Assembly: GCA_944386285.1 (NCBI GenBank) | Contig: CALXAM010000020.1 | Location: 28,286-92,285 of the forward strand | Direction: 5' to 3' | DNA: 64,000 nucleotides | From: an uncultured Clostridia bacterium | Lineage (GTDB): Bacteria; Bacillota; Clostridia; Oscillospirales; Ruminococcaceae | In this document: positions 54,314 to 62,655 of the stretch, one piece after another | How positions within the stretch are numbered: the first letter of the stretch is position 1 | Layout of the letters: each line of letters begins with the position of its first letter | Notes under the pieces: model-generated | What the model was told of the DNA's origin: nothing | The model's database searches: none | What the model saw: only the letters and a program-made list of their open reading frames with translations | Made by a program: the position numbers and the translations under genes

Positions 54314-55342
54314 TTCTAAAATATAAGATACCACTCGACTGTTTTTAGACACCACACGTCGTTTGACCTCTACACCAAATATATCCGCTTGTTGCATCAT
54401 AACAGAATCAAGTTTCGATAATACTTGTTCGTTCATTCCGTCTAGAAATAATAACTCTGCTGCGCCATTGCCCTGTGCCGAAGCTGTTTGCAATGCCTGT
54501 TTCGCTGCCAGCAGAAACGTCTCTGCTTTTTCTATATCAGTGATAGATGGATAGGATACACCCTGTGCAACGGGAATTGGTGCTTTTTCATAGGACGTTT
54601 TCCACGAATGTGTACGTAAAAGATCTTGATCACTCACCCAAAAGTACGCATGAGAACAAAATGCCGTACCGTCTTCACATACTACGTCATCAAATGTAGG
54701 ATCAACATGCATCCAGGCACCTTCTTCATCTTGCACCATCACCCATGCGTGTGGCCCTCCTGCATCTCCGGTAATATAATACGATTGAATTCCTGCTTTC
54801 ATCAGCAAATACTGCAATGCACGGGCATAGCCTTCACAATTTGCACTTCCTGAAAGCAACGCATCCGCAAGCGGCATCTTTGAAGATTCTCTATGATAAT
54901 TTAAAAATGACAACAATCGATCATGAATTTCTCTCGTACGTTCCATGATAGAGAGGGAATCGTCTATTTTCATCAATAATTCCTGTGCGCGACGGGATAA
55001 CAAATCGCTTACACGTACCGCTTCATCCTGTCCGATTATATAAGAAAACCATATCCGCATTGTTTCTCCTTGCAGCTCATAACGATACGATGAGGACAAC
55101 CAAAACAAATCAGATCGCTGTTGTAAAATGGTGTATATCATAGCGGAAAGATCTTCAGAAGAAACATCTGTAACGACCGCTGATGGTGAAAATGTTTCGA
55201 TCGCATCCAATAAAACCCGACCGTTTTCCAACAAACGATCGGGTTTTTCTACATCCTGTTTTTTGAAAGAAAAGATCCATCCTGTCAAAATTGCGGCAAT
55301 CAGAAAACAAGAAAACCGCAAAAACCATCTTTTCTGTTTCAT
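54308..55342 (-). CDS. Membrane-anchored transglutaminase-like protein
   Basis: 344 residues. An N-terminal helix (about 9-26) anchors it outside. The transglutaminase core has C169 in SANCEGYA, H198 in GGPHAWV and D214 in WMHVDPTFDD, a complete papain-like triad. Such proteins hydrolyse or cross-link peptide or amide bonds at the surface. The start overlaps the phosphofructokinase stop by four bases, an odd partner. Role unknown. Confidence 0.87.
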   Translation of the reverse strand: MKQKRWFLRFSCFLIAAILTGWIFSFKKQDVEKPDRLLENGRVLLDAIETFSPSAVVTDVSSEDLSAMIYTILQQRSDLFWLSSSYRYELQGETMRIWFSYIIGQDEAVRVSDLLSRRAQELLMKIDDSLSIMERTREIHDRLLSFLNYHRESSKMPLADALLSGSANCEGYARALQYLLMKAGIQSYYITGDAGGPHAWVMVQDEEGAWMHVDPTFDDVVCEDGTAFCSHAYFWVSDQDLLRTHSWKTSYEKAPIPVAQGVSYPSITDIEKAETFLLAAKQALQTASAQGNGAAELLFLDGMNEQVLSKLDSVMMQQADIFGVEVKRRVVSKNSRVVSYILEK

Positions 55343-56565
55343 TTTGTTTCGTGAATCGAACGAATATTCACATAACGTGGGATTCCTGTTTCATCACAAA
55401 CCGGAGAAATATCTCCTTTAATTAACGGTAACAAATACGTACAAATCTGTGCTTTAACTTCTTCATCGTTTAAATTAAACCATTCCTGCGGCACTTTCTT
55501 TTCAAGATTTGCCACTTTCGCGACATCAACTGCATCGATTGCAATCGTATATGGCGCATCACTGGTACGACGATAAACCATCATAACCCCTGTCTGTCCT
55601 GCCTCTGCTGCTTTGACTGCCTCTTGACCAATCAAAACAGCCTCATCTAAATCCGTTTTCGATGCAAGATGTGATGCACACCGCTGTAATACATTTAACT
55701 CAATGGAACGTACTTTACATCCAATTTCACGATTGACAAGCATCTCAAGGTATTTGCCAACGCCGCTTAAATACACATGACCAAATGAATCTACTGCACC
55801 GCTTTTTGTTTCCATACCGACATAATTGCCATCCTTTGTGCGCACTCCTTCGCTCACTGCACAAATGACTGTATGACGAGTGTTCAGTTCTTTCCGGATT
55901 GTTTCCAAAAAGGCTTTTTCATCAAATGCAACTTCGGGAATCGACACAATCTGCGGGTACACACCGCCTAAGAACATTGGCAATCCGCCTGCAAGTGTGA
56001 GCCATCCACTGTTTCTGCCCATAATTTCGACAATAACTACATTTTTTACAGGATAGATCTCACTATCACGGATAATCTCGTGCATCGTATGATATAAATA
56101 TTTCGCGCTGCTTCCAAAACCAGGCGTGTGATCTGTAACAGGTAAGTCATTGTCAATGGTTTTTGGCACACCAATTACTTGAATCGGAGAGTTCTTTTCA
56201 CGCAAGTATCGACTGAGCTTTAAGACCGTATCCATCGAATCATTTCCGCCGATATAGAAAAATACACCGATTCCATACTGGAGGAGAACTTCTTCCACTT
56301 TCCAAAACTCTTCGGGAGAAAGTTTTTTGCGGCAGGAGCCGAGTGCCATTGCCGGTGTCTGCACAAGCAACGCAAGCTGCTCATCGGAACAAAACGGCGA
56401 GAGATCGATAATATCACCGTTTAACACGCCTTCTACACCGTGCAGCGCACCGTATATGTGATCATATTGTCCTGATTCCATTGCCGCTTTCATGACACCT
56501 GCCATTGATGCATTGATCGCCACACTGGGTCCGCCCGATAATCCAATCAGAATATGTTTTTTCAT
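55339..56565 (-). CDS. pfp: 6-phosphofructokinase, pyrophosphate-type
   Basis: About 408 residues from ATG 56565 (GTGGAGG). N-terminal GLSGGPSVAINASMAGVMKA. The phosphate-donor loop reads GGNDSMDT, and the fructose-6-phosphate loop reads PKTIDNDLPVTDHTPGFGS. Lys in PKTIDND indicates use of PPi rather than ATP. The family's GGDDS appears here as GGNDS. VEIMGRNSGWLTLAGGL is also conserved. Makes or reverses fructose 1,6-bisphosphate formation in glycolysis. Confidence 0.88.
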   Translation of the reverse strand: MKKHILIGLSGGPSVAINASMAGVMKAAMESGQYDHIYGALHGVEGVLNGDIIDLSPFCSDEQLALLVQTPAMALGSCRKKLSPEEFWKVEEVLLQYGIGVFFYIGGNDSMDTVLKLSRYLREKNSPIQVIGVPKTIDNDLPVTDHTPGFGSSAKYLYHTMHEIIRDSEIYPVKNVVIVEIMGRNSGWLTLAGGLPMFLGGVYPQIVSIPEVAFDEKAFLETIRKELNTRHTVICAVSEGVRTKDGNYVGMETKSGAVDSFGHVYLSGVGKYLEMLVNREIGCKVRSIELNVLQRCASHLASKTDLDEAVLIGQEAVKAAEAGQTGVMMVYRRTSDAPYTIAIDAVDVAKVANLEKKVPQEWFNLNDEEVKAQICTYLLPLIKGDISPVCDETGIPRYVNIRSIHETK

Positions 56566-56614
56566 AAGTCCTCCACGCAATCTTTATGGTTCATTCTATC
56601 CACTAACTATTTTC

Positions 56615-56643
56615 AGTATACTTACTTTTTAAAAATCGTGCAA
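56615..56643 (-). promoter_or_regulatory. Promoter of the phosphofructokinase operon
   Basis: Minus strand: TTGCAC (56643-56638), 17 bases, TATACT (56620-56615). Confidence 0.55.
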
Positions 56644-56649
56644 TAAAAT

Positions 56650-56690
56650 AAGGGAATGTCAAATAAAAAATCATGACATTCCCTATATTT
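56650..56690 (-). terminator. Terminator of the zinc-ribbon gene
   Basis: GGGAATGTCA (56652-56661) / TGACATTCCC (56674-56683), with T-rich sequence in the minus direction. Confidence 0.75.
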
Positions 56691-56713
56691 TTTAAAATAA
56701 AACAAGATCGTGC

Positions 56714-57166
56714 TCAGACACGCGCCAGATTATCATAAAACTGTACATACATAATAATCAGTGAAATCCATGCGAGAATCCGAAAGAAAATAATCCAATT
56801 CTCACTTAAATAATGATCAGGTTTTCCACGCTTCTTTAATAAAACTCGATAAACTCGATCGTATGGAAAGAAAAACAGTACTGCACATGGAATTAAAAAA
56901 GGCACTAATACAAGCCAGCGATCAAGGTTTCCATGCGTCGCAAAACAAGCAGGAATTGTACATGCAATCAACAACAAGTAAATAACGATAAACAAAATCA
57001 AATGAATCCGATTTTTTAACTGTACTTTTCTTGAAATTGTGTCTACATATCGTTTTGCATAATCACTGGTACCACTTTTTTCTACTGCACCAATATACTC
57101 CTGACATTCCGCACAAACAACTCGTTCATCCTTATTGACTGTGCCGCATTTTGGACAAACCCGCAT
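56714..57166 (-). CDS. Zinc-ribbon membrane protein
   Basis: 150 residues from ATG 57166 (GAGGGG upstream). N-terminal zinc ribbon with VCPKCGTVNKDERVVCAECQEY (two CxxC pairs, residues ~4-25), then three hydrophobic segments (about 55-75, 85-100, 130-145). Form seen in many uncharacterised Firmicutes proteins. Single gene with terminator. No function proposed. Confidence 0.82.
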   Translation of the reverse strand: MRVCPKCGTVNKDERVVCAECQEYIGAVEKSGTSDYAKRYVDTISRKVQLKNRIHLILFIVIYLLLIACTIPACFATHGNLDRWLVLVPFLIPCAVLFFFPYDRVYRVLLKKRGKPDHYLSENWIIFFRILAWISLIIMYVQFYDNLARV

Positions 57167-57284
57167 TCTTATCCCCTCTTTCATTTATTTTTAAGTATAA
57201 CGTTTTTTATTTTATATTACAAGCAAAATTTCTTTCAATTCTGCTCTCATTCAAAAAATGTTTTGTTTTTTTGAAAAAATGTTC

Positions 57285-57313
57285 TTTACAAATACGATTT
57301 GATGTGCTATCCT
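57285..57313 (+). promoter_or_regulatory. Promoter of the lacI-type gene
   Basis: TTTACA (57285-57290), 17 bases, TATCCT (57308-57313). Confidence 0.62.
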
Positions 57314-57322
57314 AAAGCCGTG

Positions 57323-57338
57323 ATGTAACGGATTACAT
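57323..57338. promoter_or_regulatory. LacI-type operator
   Basis: ATGTAA-CGGA-TTACAT, a perfect inverted repeat with TGTAA/TTACA half-sites, lying on the predicted transcription start. It suggests autoregulation. Confidence 0.62.
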
Positions 57339-57361
57339 GAACGTTTCGGGAGGTGAGGATC

Positions 57362-58360
57362 ATCGCAACGATCAAAGATGTGGCAAAACTTGCTGGTGTA
57401 TCGGTTGCAACCGTTTCCAGGGTGTTAAACAAAGAGGGAAACGTATTGCCGCAGACGAAGCTCCGTGTGCAGGATGCCATTCAAAAGCTTCACTATTCAC
57501 CGAATCTATTGGGACGAAATTTAAGGCAGGGTACAACGAAAAAAATCCTTGTGCTCTTAAACACGATTTCAAACCCGTTTTATTCGCAAGTCGTACGCGG
57601 CATCGAGGAATGCGCCGCAAAGGAGCATTACACCGTAATGCTTTGCATGACGCATGGCGATCCCGTACTTGAACAGCAATCAATTACGCTGCTGCAGACA
57701 AAGCTCGTTGACGGAGCGGTGTTCCTCTCGGCAGAACAAGAGGGCACAGCACTCACTGAAGCGTGCCGCGGAATCCCTGTGGTACAGGCATGTGAGCCGC
57801 GGGACGGCTTTTTAGCGGCATCGGTTTCGATCGACAACAAAAGGGCCGCCTATGATGCGATTTCGTACCTCATTCAAAACGGGCACAAGCGGATTGCGTT
57901 TTTCGGTGCGAGCGACACGCTTTCATCTTCGATCTGCCGCAAAGACGGCTATCTGCAAGCGCTCTTAGACTACGAACTCACACCGAATCCCGACTGGATC
58001 ATCGAAGAAGGCTTTTCAATAAACGCAGGCGTACGTGCGGCAAAACAGCTGCTTTCCTGTAAAGAACTGCCCGACGCGGTGTTCTGCATATCCGATTCGT
58101 GCGCAATCGGTGCGATCCGTACGCTCATCGAAGCAGGCATTTCTGTTCCCGATGATATTTCCGTCATGGGATTCGACAACGCCGAAATTTCAAAGGCGTT
58201 TCTGCCCGCTGTGACAACGGTACAGCAGCCGCGCTATGAAATCGGTTACAAAGCGGCATCACTTTTGCTTGACGCGATGCGCGGCGAGGAAAACCGTGCG
58301 GTCAAAATTACACTGCCGCACGAGATCATCGAGCGAAACTCGGTGCAAAAACACATCTAA
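57362..58360 (+). CDS. LacI-family transcriptional regulator
   Basis: About 333 residues. The HTH begins ATIKDVAKLAGVSVATVSRVLN, the LacI signature, followed by LHYSPNLLGRNLRQGTT. The effector domain is a periplasmic-binding-protein fold ending VMGFDNAEISKAF and TTVQQPRYEIGYKAASLL. The family normally starts MATIKDVA. Here the codon at that place (57362) is ATC, eight bases after GGGAGG. The only nearby canonical start, GTG at 57353, abuts that ribosome site. Start codon is therefore uncertain. It heads and likely represses the operon that follows. Confidence 0.88.
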   Translation: MATIKDVAKLAGVSVATVSRVLNKEGNVLPQTKLRVQDAIQKLHYSPNLLGRNLRQGTTKKILVLLNTISNPFYSQVVRGIEECAAKEHYTVMLCMTHGDPVLEQQSITLLQTKLVDGAVFLSAEQEGTALTEACRGIPVVQACEPRDGFLAASVSIDNKRAAYDAISYLIQNGHKRIAFFGASDTLSSSICRKDGYLQALLDYELTPNPDWIIEEGFSINAGVRAAKQLLSCKELPDAVFCISDSCAIGAIRTLIEAGISVPDDISVMGFDNAEISKAFLPAVTTVQQPRYEIGYKAASLLLDAMRGEENRAVKITLPHEIIERNSVQKHI

Positions 58361-58378
58361 CACAAACGTCCATTAAAC

Positions 58379-58395
58379 GCCGGAGCATTTCCGGC
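58379..58395 (+). other. Intercistronic hairpin after the lacI-type gene
   Basis: GCCGGA / TCCGGC with a five-base loop in the 65-base gap. No T tract, so more likely mRNA processing or partial attenuation. Confidence 0.4.
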
Positions 58396-58425
58396 TCGTC
58401 ATAGAAAAAAGGAGAGGTTTTTATC

Positions 58426-59517
58426 ATGGAAAAAGTCAGAATTGGTATCATCGGCTGCGGCGGCATTGCAAATGGCAAACATCTGCCGGCGCTCAAAAAA
58501 ATCAAAGAAGCAGAACTTGTTGCATTCTGCGATATCATTGAAGAGCGCGCAGTAAAAGCTGCAAAAGAGTATGGTGTCGAGGGCGCAAAAGTCTACACCG
58601 ACTACAAAGACCTTTTAAAAGACGAGACAATCGATGCAGTTCACGTGCTGACACCGAACCGTTCGCACAGCTTCATCTCGATTGACGCAATGCGTGCAAA
58701 CAAACACGTTATGTGCGAAAAACCAATGGCAAAAACATATGCGGAAGCAAAAGAGATGGTCAAAGTTGCAAAAGAGACCGGCAAAATTCTCACCATCGGC
58801 TATCAGAACCGTTACCGTCCGGATTCTCAGTACTTAAAACGTGCTTGTGAAAACGGCGAGCTCGGCGAGATCTACTTCGCAAAAGCGCACGCAATCCGCC
58901 GCCGTGCCGTTCCGACCTGGGGCGTATTCTTAAATGAATACGAGCAGGGCGGCGGTCCGCTGATCGACATCGGCACCCACGCACTCGACCTGACCTTGTG
59001 GATGATGAACAACTACAAACCGAAAATGGTTGTCGGTACCACTTACAAAAAACTCGGCGATCAGAAAGAAGCAGGCAACGCTTGGGGCGATTGGGATCCG
59101 GAGAAATTCACTGTTGAGGATTCCGCATTCGGCTTCATCACCATGGAAGACGGCGCAACCATCATCCTCGAGTCCTCTTGGGCTTTAAACTCCCTCGACG
59201 TAGATGAGGCAAAAACATCGCTCTGCGGCACAAAAGCAGGCGCAGACATGAAAGGCGGCCTGCGCATCAACGGTGTCAAATACAACAAACAGTACGTCGA
59301 AGAGCCGAACCTGCAGTCCGGCGGCGTTGACTACTTTGACGGTGACTTGGGCGGCGAGCCGCAGGACTTCGAGTGCCGCACCTGGATTAACGCAATCACA
59401 AAAGGCACTCCGCTCACCGTTTTGCCTGAGCAGGCAGCTGTCGTCACCGAGATTCTCGAAGCAATCTACGAATCTGCAAAAACAGGCAAACCGGTTTACT
59501 TGAACAATGAAGACTGA
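58426..59517 (+). CDS. Gfo/Idh/MocA-family oxidoreductase (1)
   Basis: 363 residues. Rossmann start RIGIIGCGGIANGKHLPALK, then the family motif EKPMAKTYAEA (Lys in catalysis) and C-terminal DIGTHALDLTLWMM with the Asp-His pair. NAD(P)-dependent oxidation or reduction of a sugar or cyclitol hydroxyl. First enzyme gene of the lacI-led operon, AAGGAGAGG upstream. In glycoside-splitting systems a Gfo/Idh enzyme creates a 3-keto sugar; that role here is inference. Confidence 0.92.
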   Translation: MEKVRIGIIGCGGIANGKHLPALKKIKEAELVAFCDIIEERAVKAAKEYGVEGAKVYTDYKDLLKDETIDAVHVLTPNRSHSFISIDAMRANKHVMCEKPMAKTYAEAKEMVKVAKETGKILTIGYQNRYRPDSQYLKRACENGELGEIYFAKAHAIRRRAVPTWGVFLNEYEQGGGPLIDIGTHALDLTLWMMNNYKPKMVVGTTYKKLGDQKEAGNAWGDWDPEKFTVEDSAFGFITMEDGATIILESSWALNSLDVDEAKTSLCGTKAGADMKGGLRINGVKYNKQYVEEPNLQSGGVDYFDGDLGGEPQDFECRTWINAITKGTPLTVLPEQAAVVTEILEAIYESAKTGKPVYLNNED

Positions 59518-60106
59518 GAAAAGCCACACTGCCCGTCCGCTGATCATTGCGGTCGGCGGCGGGACGTGTTCGGGAAAAACGACGCTGTGCAATCTGATCG
59601 AGGAACGGTTTTCTCACGTTAATGTGCGTGTGATTCACATGGATCACTATTTTAAGAAAAACCCGCCTAACGTTACTGCACCGTTTACGAAAAAGGTGTA
59701 TCCCGAGCATAACCACCCGGATACGCTCGAACTGCCGCGGCTGTTTGCTGACTGCAAGGAAGCATTTTCCGGCCCTTACGATTTGGTTTTGGTTGAGGGA
59801 CTGTTTGCGCTCTATTTTCCCGAAATTTACGAACAAAGCGACTTGTCCGTCTTTGTCGATCTGCGTGCAGAGGAGCGGTTTTGCCGTCGCATTCGCCGCC
59901 ATATGGCAATGGGGCAGACGTTTGACGAAATCACCGACCGATATTTAGACACCGTTTGTTTTCGCCACGACGAGCTTGTCGAACCCACCAAAAACCGCGC
60001 AGATCTCATTTTATCCGGTACATTCCGGCATAGGGGAGTGGATTGGCTGTGCGACGCCATCGCTGCCCGCCTTTCATCAAGTAAAACGAGGGAGGAACCC
60101 ACATGA
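59507..60106 (+). CDS. Uridine kinase-like P-loop kinase
   Basis: 199 residues. Walker A VGGGTCSGKTTLCNL (about residues 16-30), VIHMDHYFKK (Asp of the uridine-kinase/PRK family), LVEGLFALYFPE, and RRIRRHMAMGQTFDE. Overlaps the previous gene by 11 bases and the next by 4, so translation is coupled. The fold phosphorylates nucleosides, ribulose phosphate or pantothenate; in this operon a sugar substrate is plausible. Confidence 0.82.
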   Translation: MKTEKSHTARPLIIAVGGGTCSGKTTLCNLIEERFSHVNVRVIHMDHYFKKNPPNVTAPFTKKVYPEHNHPDTLELPRLFADCKEAFSGPYDLVLVEGLFALYFPEIYEQSDLSVFVDLRAEERFCRRIRRHMAMGQTFDEITDRYLDTVCFRHDELVEPTKNRADLILSGTFRHRGVDWLCDAIAARLSSSKTREEPT

Positions 60107-60900
60107 AACTTGGAATTATCAGCTACAGCTTTGAACGCGAAAGCTTTGAAAAAGTAAAAGCACTCGGTCTTGATTTTGTGGAATTCTGCGTCAACGCAGA
60201 CGCTGACAACCGCTATGCGGAGTTTGGCGCACGCGCTGCCGAAATCAAGAAAAACCTCGATGAACTGGGTCTGTTCACCGGCTCAGTCGGCCGCTGGGCA
60301 GGCAAAAAGACACTGCCGGATGGAAGCGTCAACGAAGAAGAACGCGTCGCCGACCACACACTCATCGAAGCGGCAGCAACACTTGGCTGCGGCGTCTATG
60401 TGCTGGGTGTTGACTATGTCGAGGAGCTTTCACTCTATGAAAACTACACCTGTGCAATCAACTATCTTTCGGAACTGATTGAATTTGCAAAACCGTTCGG
60501 CATTAAAATTGCAACCTGCAACTGCCACTGGGGCAACTTCATTCACTCCGATCCGGCATGGAGCGTCATTCACGGACATCTTAAAGACCTGTGGATCAAA
60601 TACGACCCGTCCCATTCTGTGTATGCAAACGGCGAGAACTATCTCTCCGAGATGAAAAAATGGGGCAAACGGTTTGCACACGTGCACATCAAGGGAAGCC
60701 TGCTCATTGACGGCGAGCGGTTTGACGATCCGCCGGCAGGTTTAGACGGCACAAACTGGGGTGCATTCATGGCAGTGCTCTATGCAAACGGCTATGACGG
60801 CACACTGTCCATCGAGCCGCACTCGCCGGTATGGCAGGGCGAGCTCGGCGACAAGGGTGTGGAATATACAATCAAATATATCCGCAGCCTGATGTTTTAA
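60103..60900 (+). CDS. Sugar phosphate isomerase/epimerase TIM barrel (1)
   Basis: 265 residues. AP-endonuclease-2/xylose-isomerase-like barrel: MKLGIISYSFERESF, GLDFVEFCVNADADN, LIEAAATLGCGVYVLGVDYVE, IATCNCHWGNFIHSDP (metal-type Cys/His rather than the usual Glu), IKYDPSHSVYANGE and RFAHVHIKGSLL, ending SIEPHSPVW. Interconverts or cleaves sugars or cyclitols by enolisation. AGGGAGG before the ATG. Confidence 0.88.
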   Translation: MKLGIISYSFERESFEKVKALGLDFVEFCVNADADNRYAEFGARAAEIKKNLDELGLFTGSVGRWAGKKTLPDGSVNEEERVADHTLIEAAATLGCGVYVLGVDYVEELSLYENYTCAINYLSELIEFAKPFGIKIATCNCHWGNFIHSDPAWSVIHGHLKDLWIKYDPSHSVYANGENYLSEMKKWGKRFAHVHIKGSLLIDGERFDDPPAGLDGTNWGAFMAVLYANGYDGTLSIEPHSPVWQGELGDKGVEYTIKYIRSLMF

Positions 60901-60918
60901 GAGTAAGGAGCGTTTTTC

Positions 60919-61641
60919 ATGAAATATGGCGTACAAATGTATGCGATCCGCACACTGTGCAAAGAGGATCTCCACGCAGGTCTGCGTGCTGTTGCTGACA
61001 TCGGCTATGACGGTGTGGAATTTGCAGGCTTCTTCGGCCACAGCGCAGACGAAGTTGCCGCTTGGCTCAAAGAAACCGGTCTTTGCGCAATGGGCGCGCA
61101 CATCCCGCTTGAGGAAATCTGCGGCGATACCGACAACATGATCGCATTCCACAAAACAATCGGTAACCACCGCATCATCTGCCCGTGGTCGGACATCAAA
61201 ACGGCAGCAGACACCCGCGCGGTCGCAAAACAATTAGCAGAAGCACTGCCGAAAATCAAAGCGGCAGGTATGGAGCTTTACTACCACAACCACAACCACG
61301 AATTCGCAAAAGATGAGGATCAGTATCTGATCGATATTTTAGCAGAAGAATTGCCGGAATTAAAACTCGAATTCGACGTCTACTGGGTATACCGCGGCGG
61401 CGAAGATCCGATCAAATATCTGTCCCGCTATGAAGGCCGCACCGGCATTTTCCATGCAAAAGACGGCACAATGGAAGAGGGTACTCTTGCCGGAAAAGGC
61501 AATGTCGATTTACAGGCAGTGTTTGACTACGCAAAAGCGCACGATTTTTCGTGGGCAGTCGTCGAGAGCGAAGCTACCGAGGAAAAAGACGAGCAGATCG
61601 AAGCCATCCGCGCAGACTTTGCGTATGTAACAAACCTGTGA
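60919..61641 (+). CDS. Sugar phosphate isomerase/epimerase TIM barrel (2)
   Basis: 240 residues. Motifs YDGVEFAGFFGHSADEVAAWL, LYYHNHNHEFAK, LKLEFDVYWVYRGGEDP, GIFHAKDGTMEEGTL, and AVVESEATEEKDEQIE; the E-D-H-E set of a metal-dependent barrel is visible. Shorter than its two neighbours. AAGGAGCG upstream. Confidence 0.9.
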   Translation: MKYGVQMYAIRTLCKEDLHAGLRAVADIGYDGVEFAGFFGHSADEVAAWLKETGLCAMGAHIPLEEICGDTDNMIAFHKTIGNHRIICPWSDIKTAADTRAVAKQLAEALPKIKAAGMELYYHNHNHEFAKDEDQYLIDILAEELPELKLEFDVYWVYRGGEDPIKYLSRYEGRTGIFHAKDGTMEEGTLAGKGNVDLQAVFDYAKAHDFSWAVVESEATEEKDEQIEAIRADFAYVTNL

Positions 61642-61662
61642 AGAAAAAAGGAGCGTAACAAT

Positions 61663-62634
61663 ATGAAACTTGGTGTATTGACCAATCTGATGGGCGACAA
61701 ACCATTGGATGAAGTATTGGCATATTTAAAACCGAAGGGCATCGAAGCAGTCGAGATCGGCTGCGGCGGCTATCCGGGCAAAGCACACGCTGACCCGAAA
61801 GTGCTCTTAAACGATGAAGCAAAACTCAATGAATTCAAAGCAACAATCGAAAAATACGGCATGATCATCAGTGGTTTGTCGGCACACGGCAACCCGCTCC
61901 ATCCGAACAAAGAGATCGCAAAACAGTTCGACGACGATCTGACCGACGCCATTCTGCTCGCAGAAAAACTGGGCGTCGAGGTCATCAACTGCTTCTCCGG
62001 CTGTCCGGGCGACTGCGAAACTTCAGAGCATCCGAACTGGGTCGTTTGCCCGTGGCCGGATGATTTTACCGAGGTAGTAAACTGGCAGTGGAAAGAAAAA
62101 CTGATTCCGTACTGGAAAGAAAAAGTTGCGTTTGCAAAACAGCACGGCGTACACAAATTTGCACTCGAAATGCATCCGGGCTTCTGTGTCTACAATCCGG
62201 AGACGGCACTCCGTCTGCGTGCGGCTGTCGGCGAGGAAATCGGCGTTAACTTCGACCCGTCGCACCTCATTTGGCAGGGTATCGATCCAGCATATGCAAT
62301 CCGCATTCTCGGCAAAGAGGGCGCTATCTTCCACTTCCACGCAAAAGACACGAAAGTCGACAAATATAATACCATGGCAAACGGTGTGCTCGATACGAAA
62401 CACTACGGCGACGAGATCAACAGAAGCTGGATCTTCCGTTCCTGCGGCTACGGCAACGACTACGCATACTGGAAAGACATGATCTCGAACCTCGTCATGA
62501 CCGGTTATGATCACGTTCTCTCAATCGAACATGAGGATTCCCTTATGTCCGTAAACGAAGGCCTTACAAAAGCAATCAACTTTTTACAAGAAGTACTGAC
62601 CCACGAAAAGCTCGGCGCAATGTGGTGGGCATAA
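61663..62634 (+). CDS. Sugar phosphate isomerase/epimerase TIM barrel (3)
   Basis: 323 residues. VEIGCGGYPGKAHADP, SGLSAHGNPLHPN, VINCFSGCPGDCETSE, FALEMHPGFCVYNPET, GVNFDPSHLIWQGIDP, FHFHAKDTKVD, and HVLSIEHEDSLMSV, with metal residues Glu, Asp, His, Glu. Its size and the GGYPGKAH pattern recall the isomerase-like subunit of C-glycoside deglycosidases, though that is a resemblance only. AAGGAGCG upstream. Confidence 0.9.
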   Translation: MKLGVLTNLMGDKPLDEVLAYLKPKGIEAVEIGCGGYPGKAHADPKVLLNDEAKLNEFKATIEKYGMIISGLSAHGNPLHPNKEIAKQFDDDLTDAILLAEKLGVEVINCFSGCPGDCETSEHPNWVVCPWPDDFTEVVNWQWKEKLIPYWKEKVAFAKQHGVHKFALEMHPGFCVYNPETALRLRAAVGEEIGVNFDPSHLIWQGIDPAYAIRILGKEGAIFHFHAKDTKVDKYNTMANGVLDTKHYGDEINRSWIFRSCGYGNDYAYWKDMISNLVMTGYDHVLSIEHEDSLMSVNEGLTKAINFLQEVLTHEKLGAMWWA

Positions 62635-62655
62635 GAGAAAAGAGGAAAAAATACC

